Shown: positions 45,540-53,703 of the stretch, in pieces | How the letters are laid out: the number at the start of each line of letters is the position of its first letter | Position numbering within the stretch: position 1 is the first letter of the stretch | NCBI GenBank assembly: GCA_954871525.1 | Contig: OX940860.1 | Span: 18,508,001-18,572,000 of the forward strand | Length of the DNA stretch: 64,000 nucleotides | Source of the DNA: Parietaria judaica | Lineage: Eukaryota > Streptophyta > Magnoliopsida > Rosales > Urticaceae | Reading direction: 5' to 3' | Position numbers and translations under genes: made by a program | The notes under the pieces: model-generated | Seen by the model: the letters and a program-made list of their open reading frames with translations, nothing else | Told to the model about the DNA's origin: nothing | Databases searched by the model: none

Positions 45540-46433
45540 CTATCCTCGATTGCCGTACTCCCTATCCTTCGGTGCCTTTGGACATGTCGCCCTCAGGTGG
45601 CCAGTCGCACCACAGTTGTAACACTGCCGAGTCTCTTTGTGGTCTCTACTGTCGCTCGCTCCAACAGTTAGAGCAGACCTCATTCCCGGAGCATCTCCGG
45701 CCTCAGCATGAACTCGCATTATAGTCTCTTCCTCGACCATCGCTGCAATTGTCTCGTCCAATGACGGAATTTCCTTACTCGATAGAATTATTGACCTCCT
45801 CTGATTGAAGGCTGGGTTCAATTTCTCTAGGAATCTCATCGTTCTGATCTCAGCAGTTTCTTGACTCTTTGTGCACTTGAGAGAATCACAACTCCCGTGC
45901 GCTGAGAAATAATCAAATTGAGCCCACAACCGTTTCAGCTCTCTCGCATACTCCCCGATTGACTTGTCTCCTTGTACCACTAGCCCGGTGTCTTGAAGGA
46001 TTTGGAACACTCTCATCTTGTTCTCGGTGCCTGAGTATGATACTCTCAACTTTTCCCAGACATCTCTGACGGTTGGGAGCATCTGAACTTCACTGGCGAT
46101 CTCCCGAATCATCGAACTAAGTAGCCACGTATAAATCTCGCTATGAGTGGTCTTCCATTCCTTCCAATTCGGAGCATTTTCAGCGGGCTTTTCTTCTTCC
46201 CCTGTAATAAAGCTCTCGAGGTTCCTTGCCTCTAAAGCTCTCTCTACTCGGAGGGACCAATCCAAGTAACTGTTCGGCCCATCGAGCTTCAAGTCTATCG
46301 ATTGGAGATCGAGTTTCGCTACCTTTTCACGTTTCAGAAGACCCGACATTCCAGTCCCTTTCCAAACTTTGAAGAACTCAACCAATTCTCCAAGTTCTGT
46401 CTCTGTCATTCCTTTTAAATCAGCCGCCGACAT
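45540..46433 (-). CDS. copia gag with CCHC zinc knuckle, ending at an in-frame TAG
   Basis: 297 residues. The UBN2-like capsid region includes LKLDGPNSYLDWSLRVERAL, WLLSSMIREIASEV, VRDVWEKLRVSYSGTENK and SIGEYARELKRLWAQFDY. A CCHC knuckle CYNCGATGHLRATCPKAP follows near residue 275. The frame ends NRG-TAG and then continues open without shift into a Gly/Arg-rich linker (SARGRGQFGGRGRGG) and pol. Gag forms particles and packages RNA. The TAG lies just after the knuckle, where a gag terminator would be expected. Confidence 0.88.
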   Translation of the reverse strand: MSAADLKGMTETELGELVEFFKVWKGTGMSGLLKREKVAKLDLQSIDLKLDGPNSYLDWSLRVERALEARNLESFITGEEEKPAENAPNWKEWKTTHSEIYTWLLSSMIREIASEVQMLPTVRDVWEKLRVSYSGTENKMRVFQILQDTGLVVQGDKSIGEYARELKRLWAQFDYFSAHGSCDSLKCTKSQETAEIRTMRFLEKLNPAFNQRRSIILSSKEIPSLDETIAAMVEEETIMRVHAEAGDAPGMRSALTVGASDSRDHKETRQCYNCGATGHLRATCPKAPKDREYGNRG

Positions 46434-47377
46434 CCTGTTTTTCTTTGAACTTAGTGCCGGATCCTAGCTTATGGCTCCCCGGACCCAATTAAAGTTCAAC
46501 AAACGAAAAAGGAAAGGACAGTGAATGATCTCACAAAATATTTTCTCGGTGTTGGCACACCGGATTTGGCGCAGGAACGGACAGAAAACAGGGCTCACAA
46601 TAAAGCGATTTTTCTGCTTGTGGGAACACCAAAAGGACGCAGGGACACACAGAAACCACCGAGGGCAAATAAGGAATTTTTCCTTTTTTTTCTTTTAATT
46701 TCTTTTTTTTTTTCTGTCGCTTCTCTCGTACGACCCCCGCCTTCTCTCTGTGCCTCTCCTCCCTTCACGCCGAAGTTGCCTGAGCTCACCCCTTCGTCGC
46801 CGACGACCGCCGTCAAACTCGCCGGAATCCTTCAGACCACCGTCGCCTCTGGTCCCGTCGCGTCAGGCCTCCTACCACAAACCTGAGCAGCAAGCTCTTT
46901 CCCGAGCTCCTCCTTCGATCTTCTTCTTCACCGGCGACGTCCAGCCACAAATCGCGAGCCCCAGATCGCGATTTCTCACTCTCCACGCGAAGCTCTCCTC
47001 TCCGATGGCTCCCTTTTTCAGGTCAGCGACGAATGTTTGCCCCTAATCGCACGATCTTCAAGCTTCTTCCTCAGATTGAAGCCTCCCCCAAAAACAACCC
47101 AGACCACCAAATCGATCTTCAATGAAGCTTCTTCAAGCTTCGAATCCCACTCCAGCTTCGAGCTTAAGCTTCATAATCGATCCCAGTAGTCGGAATGTCT
47201 CAGGCGACAATCTCTCGAGCTTCTTCGCTCTGCTCTCTCAGATTCCTCAGACTCCCTCAAGCTTCTCAACCCTAACCCCGAGCGGCCACTGCCCTAGCCG
47301 AGTTCTTCCACCGCGCACGGTCTGAACTCCGGCAAGTCACCAGCAACACGGCCCGCTCCGATAAGCTCTCAACCCGT
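46434..47377 (-). other. long leader of the young copia element
   Basis: About 940 nt lie between primer site and gag ATG. The DNA is GC-richer than the surroundings and, read on the plus strand, Pro/Ser-rich in short open frames. No retrotransposon domain is seen. It may contain the packaging signal or captured host sequence. Confidence 0.5.
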
Positions 47378-47389
47378 GCTCTGATACCA

Positions 47390-47494
47390 TGTTGTTGTTT
47401 TAGGGTTTTTGAAGTTATATTTCTCATTGAAGAGTAAATGGCATATATACAACCTAATGTGAACAGTAAACTCTATTTACAATTATTCACAACA
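47390..47494 (-). repeat. 105-bp LTR (5' LTR of element)
   Basis: Identical to the LTR at 41771. The primer-binding site TGGTATCAGAGC abuts it. 105 bp is very short for copia LTRs. Confidence 0.93.
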
Positions 47495-48560
47495 GTATGA
47501 TGCTGAGAAGTGTTGGTTGAAGCTTTTAAATTGCTTGCAAGACCAGAAAGGTGAGGTCCAAAAATGGCATACATAATTTTAGTGATGATAATGTAATTGA
47601 TTTAACTCTTGTCCATAATATATATTTTTACTTTTTGAAACTCAAACCAATTGGATTAATCAGGAGGGGTTAGAATCCCTCAAAACAGAGCTTACAATCC
47701 ATTCCGGACGGCCAGAAATCCCAAAATCCGGCGTTAAAGAGGAAAGACGTGTTTTCGCTATTAAGTTAGCGACCGTGTTACAAGTTCTAGGAACCCGCAC
47801 ATACCCCATCCGACCCCACCGCTCTAGCGAGCTTGGCTATGTCCGTCAAAATAGGGCCTTGGATACCCTTGAAATTTCCACCTTTGGCAAAGCTGCGATG
47901 CTCGGAGACAGTCCGTCACCACTGCCGATACTCTCCCCTTTCGGTCCTGGACGAATCGTAGGCCCCACCGGATGGCATTGCACTCCGCTGTAAGTGCCGA
48001 GGAGCAGAGCCGTAGCGCCCAAGACAGTTCCCCGGTTATCATTAACCACAGCCCGGAGGGCTGCCCGTCCGGTCTTCTCGTCCCACGCGGCGTCTACATT
48101 CAGCTCAAAGCCTCCATCCTCAGCTCCCTTCCAAGAGTCCGTTGTTAGCCTTGAGATATGGAAGAAGCTATCATCAAACATGTGTATGAAAAATAAAATA
48201 AAATAAAGGAAATTGAGTATGGAACAAATTGTGGTAGGACATGCCAGCAAATTATCCCTAGGCATACATGAAGGCAAAGTACTACAGCTAATCCAGAAAA
48301 GACACCACAAAATCAAAATATATACCAGAAAGTCTATATTTTGACATTTGATAGTATGCATATATTTAATTAATGCTCATAAGATGCTCAAAATTGATTA
48401 GACTTTATATGACCTAACATTCACAAGCATACAACAATCAATTAAACTCTCCAAAAAATAATTTTCTTATAACAGCTTTTAGAAAATTGCTTTTTTGGGC
48501 TGCTCTTGAGTCAAGTGTGGCCCAATTACGTAAGCGAGTAATCACCTATGTACAACGATT
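47495..48560. repeat. block homologous to 17380-18000 (upstream of RING copy C)
   Basis: Near-identical stretches (GACCAGAAAGGTGAGGTCC, ATTGTGGTAGGACATGCC, AGACACCACAAAATC) show this is the same duplicated unit. A LINE fragment splits it at 47625-48147. At about 48562 the block jumps from ATTAAATTCGATTTT straight into the leader intron, so the promoter and leader exon are deleted. Confidence 0.75.
47625..48147 (-). mobile_element. LINE RNase H fragment
   Basis: Read on the minus strand, LNVDAAWDEKTGRAALRAVV and then AIRWGLRFVQDRKG, VVTDCLRASQLCQ form an RVT_3-type RNase H domain, with a frameshift between parts. The homologous block at 17540 runs without this insertion (CCATAATATTGTTAGC), which fixes the borders to within a few bases. 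No clear poly-A tail or duplication is visible. Confidence 0.7.
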
Positions 48561-49336
48561 AAATTCGATTTTGAATCGTTGTTTGTTTTTTAGATTAATT
48601 TAGAGAACGTTGGATAAATATTTGAAAAGTAGTGGAAGATTGTTATCTATAGTAAACTATGATTCAAACTCGACTTAATTTTGAATCGTTGTTTGGTTTT
48701 TAGATTGATTTAGAGAATGTTATTTCAGTGTTATCTATAATAAACTAGATTAACAAGTGTGATTCAAAGTCGGGTTAATTTTGATTTAGAGAATGTTAAA
48801 TACATATTTCAAAAGTAGTGAAAGATTGCTATGTATAGTAAACTATGATTCAAAGTCGAGTTAATTTTTATTATGATTTGTTGCTTTCAGTGATTGTCCT
48901 CGCTAACTCAAAGCCATGGCTGACGACGAGCTAGGGCTAGAGCTGCAGAAAAACGTCGCCAAAATAGACCACGACGCGTCGCGACGTTGACAGGGAAGTC
49001 GCGACGTTCGTGACGTTGACCCGAAAATCGCGACTGGACGAAGACACGTGGTTGCGACTGAGGGAGGGGTGATCCGCGAACTCGATCCGACGGCCAGGAT
49101 TAAGCCACGTCAGCGATCCGAGTGAGGGGGTTCTTTGTGTTTCTTTGTGGCGTAAATAACCCACTTTTCACCCGAAATTTATTACCCAACCACAATTATT
49201 ACCCACTTTACTCGAATTTCAACCCTAAAATTTCAAATTTCAAAATTTTTTCACCCACTATCTCCTCACAATTATTCACCCACTTCACTCACCATAATAA
49301 TTATTCAACCACCCCACTCTCTCCTCAAACCCTATT

Positions 49337-50542
49337 TTGGAATCTAGTTTGCCCGCTTCTCCATTTCGAAATATTTTACATCAACGGTGTGCTTGTCACA
49401 TAATAAATTTAATTGCACGAACGGGCGAACATCAAATTGCACGACATGTTGAGAAAATATGCGGCATTGTTGATTGGATCCGGCATCCTCAAACCACCAG
49501 TAGGTGGAGAAAATTTTGTAAAGACCACAATCATAGAGCTAACAAGTTCGGTTTAGACAATAATACACATTGGAACTCTACGTATCTAATGGTTTCAGTT
49601 GTGTGTAGACAGAGGCTGCCTTTGGAACACTTCCTCGGAATGGAACTCGAGCCCCAGGCGCGGATCACGGAGGCGGAATGGGCAACCGCCTTGAAATTTA
49701 CCGAATTCCTCAAACCCTTTTACGCTATTACTTTAAATTTTTCTAACCAAAAAAGACCCTCTTTAAATCTTGGTCTTTCGGGTCTATACCAAATTACGTG
49801 TGCTTTTCAAGAATTCTCAAATGACCCTATTATTGCTCCCCTTATTTCAGGAATGATTGCAAAATACCAAACTTACTGGGATCCACCCCCGTTTTCGTTT
49901 TGCTTCGGTGCTATACTAGATCCTCGTTTTTCGTTTACTTGGGGGCCAATGATGTTAGCATGCGGGGAAAACATAGGGGCGGATTACCGGGAATATATTA
50001 ACGTTCTTAATGAAGCGTTTTTTGCATTGTACAGTGAATACGACGTGCGGTTCCCACAGTACAACGCACAGGAGGAGCAAATGACAGTAATGGAAAGCCC
50101 AACGAAGACGAGACTAGCGTTTAGTCGGAGACTCAAGCAACGGCTAGATCGCGGGGAAGCAGGGGAATCCAGTACGGCTCCGGCATGGGCGGACATACCG
50201 GAAGGCGCACCGGAAGAAGTGAAGCGGTACTACGGCCTACGGTTCGAGGACGATTCAGCCGAGTTCGATGTGATAAAGTGGTGGAAGAATCAACGGGACA
50301 GATTCCCGATATTGGCGAGGGATATACTGTCCATCCCCATTTCAAGCGTTGCTTCGGAGAGCGCATTCAGTACGACTCAGTATGTCATAAACGACCGAAG
50401 GGCGTCAACCACCAACACACACGTCGAGCAAATAGTGGTGTTGAATGATTTGTTGTTCCACAACCCTGTGATTGCCGAACGGTCCTACCAAACCGAACTG
50501 GAGCTAATGACTGAAAGGTTTAACGCCTTATTCCCCGAGTGA
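49337..50542 (+). pseudogene. hAT transposase, C-terminal two thirds
   Basis: The open frame of 401 codons has a region homologous to plant RICESLEEPER/Tam3-type transposases: CACHIINLIARTGEHQ, then THWNSTYLM, AILDPRF, and the hAT dimerisation motif SIPISSVASESAFSTTQYVI with VVLNDLL at the C-terminus. The N-terminal BED finger and the first catalytic region are missing; leader-like DNA (CCCACTTTTCACCC) joins directly to mid-gene sequence. The ATG at 49337 is therefore incidental. It is non-autonomous. Confidence 0.85.
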
Positions 50543-51044
50543 CGCAATGTAAACGCCAATATGATGTGCTCTTTCCTCTCTTGGTTTTATGTCCCTAAGG
50601 AGGGTTTTACAAGAGAGGTTTTAGTGAGACATCTTGTAATATTTACACTGAATATTTACAGCTTTCTTCCACCTTATTGTAATATTCACAATGAATAATA
50701 CAACTTTTTTTTTAAATATCTCGTCTTATCATATTTATTTATATGTTAATTAAATTTGTTAAAATTATTAATATGTTACAAACTAATATTTATTAACATA
50801 TGTTACAAATTAAAAATTAACAATAAAAAACAAGATTATTATTATGTTACAAAATAATAAATTATAACATACTTAAATATTAATTTTGAAAAAAATAACT
50901 TAGAGATAATAATTTTAAATAATTAACATACTTAAAGAATATTTTGAAATAATAAATAAAGTTTGATAATTAAATTCGGGTAAAAAGTACTAAAAATAAA
51001 CATTTCAAGAAAACAGGTACATTTGCCGCAAACATCACCCAGCG
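50543..51044. other. 3' noncoding part of the hAT element
   Basis: The sequence is AT-rich with a poly-T run near 50706 and no ORF. It leads into the right subterminal TCGCGAC repeats. Confidence 0.6.
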
Positions 51045-52129
51045 AGTCGCGACAAATCGCGAGCCATCGACTGCACGAGTCGCGACGCGTCGCGATGGGA
51101 ACAGTTGCGATTTTTGGCGATTTGGTCGCGACTGGTCGCGACGTCGCCACCCCCAGCTCGAGCTAGGGCTCTATATCAACGTATTCGCAAAGTACTACCT
51201 TCCTCCCTCCGCCGAGGCTGAGACCGCAACACGCACATTCTGGACTTGGGTACCGATCGATAAGGTGACCCGCCAAAGTGTCAAGTACGCGGTGCTCGGA
51301 GTGTTTGAGATGCTCGAAATCGACGAGGAAACCAATGATCTAGCGCCCGAGTGATACGCTGGGTCCGCCGTCGCGTCAATCAATTGCTGGCCTTTGGTGT
51401 GAACCCTCTGACCGACCAAAGCCTCAGAGTTGACGTGGAATGTTATTTCTGCGTTGACCAACTGCCTCCGGATGATAACGAGGATGTGGCGTACATCGCG
51501 AAGACTCGGACCCCATAGTGGGAGGACACTTTGATGGCGATGGCAACGGTGATACCGACACATTCGACTTCCTCACTGAAGATGAGATACAAATTGTGCG
51601 CGGGGAATTAGACAATGAGAAGATAGAGAAAGCCACGACTTGTTCGATATGTTTGATCAATGCTCCGATCGGGTCGAAATTGGCCCGGTTGCCCTGCTCG
51701 CATCGCTACCATGTGGAGTGCATCGACTCGTGGCTGGAGCGGAGGACTAACTGCCCGTGTTGCCGGTTTGAGCTGCGATTCTCCTAATCTTTGAACTTGT
51801 TTCTTTCCTAACAGCTTTTCGATTGTTGAAAACAAAACCGTTCAGTAACTAATTAGATTTTACCAAGGTTTAAAATACCGCTTGCTGTTTTCGTCTCGCA
51901 TTTTCCGTTTTACGGATATATCGCTTGCCGATGGGTATGTCGATGGGCAAAAGGGAAAAAAAGGGCATGCCGCATACCGCATTTACCGCACTTTTCGCAT
52001 GGACATACCGCATTTACCGCACTTTTCGCATGGATATTTTGTAAAAAATATTTGAGTATTTAAGCACGATATTTATATAGGTTCAAAACTACATATTTAA
52101 TAAATACAAGACATAATTGTATACAACAA

Positions 52130-52460
52130 AACACATTTGTAAGTTAAATATGTAGGTGAAATGTATAATATTAAGTCACTTTATTAGTTTAAGTGTATAA
52201 TATTAAGTCAAATTATTATGTGAAGTGAATATGTATGTTAATTAAGTGTGTAATATTAAGTGAATATGCATGTTAATTGTATAGGTATGTTAACAAATTT
52301 AATATTAGTTGAAGTGTATAATATTAAATGAATATGTATATTAAGTGTATATGTATGTTAGGTGAAGTTAATATGTATGTTAAGTGTATAATATTATTTG
52401 AAGTGTGTAATATTAAGTTAAATTATTAGGTGAAGTGTATGTGTATGTTAAGTGTGAATG
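52130..52460. repeat. degenerate tandem repeat inside the hAT derivative
   Basis: Units built around GTGTATAATATTAAGTGAA and TATGTATGTTAAGTG recur about ten times with variable spacing. Confidence 0.7.
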
Positions 52461-52483
52461 TGTGATATTAGTTGAAAACAAAA

Positions 52484-52527
52484 AGTCCCACATTGATAGA
52501 TGACAAGAGTTTGGTGATGTTTATATA
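52484..52527 (+). promoter_or_regulatory. snRNA-type promoter look-alike (USE plus TATA)
   Basis: AGTCCCACATTGA resembles the plant snRNA upstream sequence element (consensus RTCCCACATCG). It is followed after 23 bases by TTTATATA, a spacing close to that of Pol III-type plant snRNA promoters. No known snRNA sequence follows at the expected start (about 52550). Confidence 0.35.
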
Positions 52528-52900
52528 CCAAATATTAGGGACAAGGGCTTGGGCCCTTAGGGTCATAGGATTTTGTGGATGGGGGAGGACTCACACAAAT
52601 GTTACACCACCACACGCGCGCGCCGCCGCCGGCCGGACGTGGCGGGGTCTTGTGTGAGTATAATTATTTTTGCCGAAAGTTTAATTTGTATTTTTGCCGA
52701 AATCTACCAAAAATGCAAAATTCGAGCACCATTTCGTCGTTTTGAAGGCAAAAAACGACAAGAGATTTTCTTTCCGAATGTCGTTTCAAATTTCGCGAAA
52801 TTTGGTAAAACGACAGCGAAAGGGCAGGAATGTCGTTTCAGTGTTCCACTGAAAACGAATTTCGTTCGATTTTCGCGATATTTCGCACCTTGGATTTTAC

Positions 52901-53703
52901 TGCGTATTCAATAAAATAAGAGGGATATTTGCATTATGCAAGTAAAGGATTTTGTAATATAGTCATTATATGTATTGTAAGCGTTTGTTTGCGAACTATA
53001 TAATGATAAATACTGTTTCAACCTGTGATTAATAAACGAGTACTTGTGTCCCAAATGTCTCTAAAATTAACACTTCGTGTATCATCATTTTCTTGGAAGT
53101 AAATAATTTGAATTCGTATGACATTTGAACAAATCCTAAGGTTGAACAACTTGAATTTAAAACGGAAAACCAAGTTTACCATTGGCAAATATACCGATGT
53201 CATGCCATGCTGGTCTTTGATTTTGATTTATATTTGCAACCGGACAACGTTTCCGCGGCATATGGGTGAGTATCAAATATTAAGGCTTTTGTTCATTCAT
53301 TAACTTCTGAATAATGTAACATTGGTTGATAGGTTTTCATTTTTGAAATCGTAAAATATTGCATTGCATTTACGGCGTTCGCCGTAACAAGTCCGGCGAG
53401 ATGTGTTTTCATAGAATTCGAAAAGTAAATAAATATTGCTTCTTAGTGATATATTAAAACTCAGAAGGATATTCATATATGATACAAGTGTCGCCACAAA
53501 ACAAGAAGCTACTGGGGAAAAAATGGCGAAACGCCAAAACAAAAAACCGAGAATTCAGACACCCTAAATTAAAACTTTATCGGACATACCCCGAAGATCA
53601 AAGAGCAAGCCCAATAGTAGAAGAAAGAAATGTCCTATGAACTATACAGTGACAATCCAACCTAAACATTTGATTCTGTATGAGTATTACAACCGGATTC
53701 TTC
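52901..53703. other. 3' flank of the duplicated RING block and intergenic DNA
   Basis: 52901-53110 matches the 3' flank of copy B (for example CAAATGTCTCTAAAATTAAC). Beyond 53110 the sequence is unique, noncoding, and includes the 3' flank of the kinase gene. Confidence 0.65.

Larger units (their letters stand above)
41771..47494 (-). mobile_element. complete, very young Ty1-copia retrotransposon with 105-bp LTRs
   Basis: The two LTRs (41771-41875, 47390-47494) are 105 bp and identical by eye. The minus-strand order is primer site TGGTATCAGAGC (47378-47389), a leader of about 950 nt, gag, a TAG, pol, a purine tract GAGGGGGAG (41877-41886), then the LTR. All catalytic motifs are intact. The flanks (GAGTAC on the left, GTATGA on the right) give no perfect 5-bp duplication. 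The element sits in duplicated DNA downstream of RING copy B, and copy A's equivalent (17395-17420) lacks it. Confidence 0.93.
48939..51158 (+). mobile_element. hAT-type transposon, about 2.2 kb, internally deleted
   Basis: The 12-bp direct repeat CGAGCTAGGGCT occurs at 48927-48938 and 51159-51170, containing the 8-bp target duplication plus overlapping element ends. Inward from both sides are AGCTG...ACGTCGC-type inverted ends and clusters of TCGCGAC repeats (48955-49045, 51045-51145). A transposase remnant is at 49337-50542. Exact ends are ambiguous because of the repeat overlap. Confidence 0.8.
48916..51787 (+). pseudogene. RING-H2 gene copy C, split by a hAT transposon
   Basis: The leader-intron acceptor TTGCTTTCAG precedes ATG 48916. 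After about 23 bases (GCTGACGACGAGCTAGGGCT) the coding sequence is cut by the transposon and resumes at 51171 (CTATATCAACGTATTCGC). Compared with copy B a base is lost near 51343 (TAGCGCCCGAG against TAGCAGCCCGAG). A second indel region lies at about 51475-51505. The 3' part still encodes HFDGDGNGDTDTFDF and an intact RING-H2 (CSIC, CSHRYHVEC, CPCC). The promoter and leader exon are also missing. It cannot make the full protein. Confidence 0.88.
51864..52892 (-). mobile_element. non-autonomous CAAGGT-type hAT element
   Basis: The ends are CAAGGTTTAAAATACCGC and ...ATATTTCGCACCTTG. The perfect 8-bp duplication GATTTTAC lies at 51856-51863 and 52893-52900. The left 90 bp are the inverse of the right end of the 5.1-kb hAT at 33300-33390, so this is a deletion derivative in reverse orientation. 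It lies in the 3' flank of RING copy C; copy B shows the empty site (AAGTTTTACTGCGTATTC). Confidence 0.92.
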
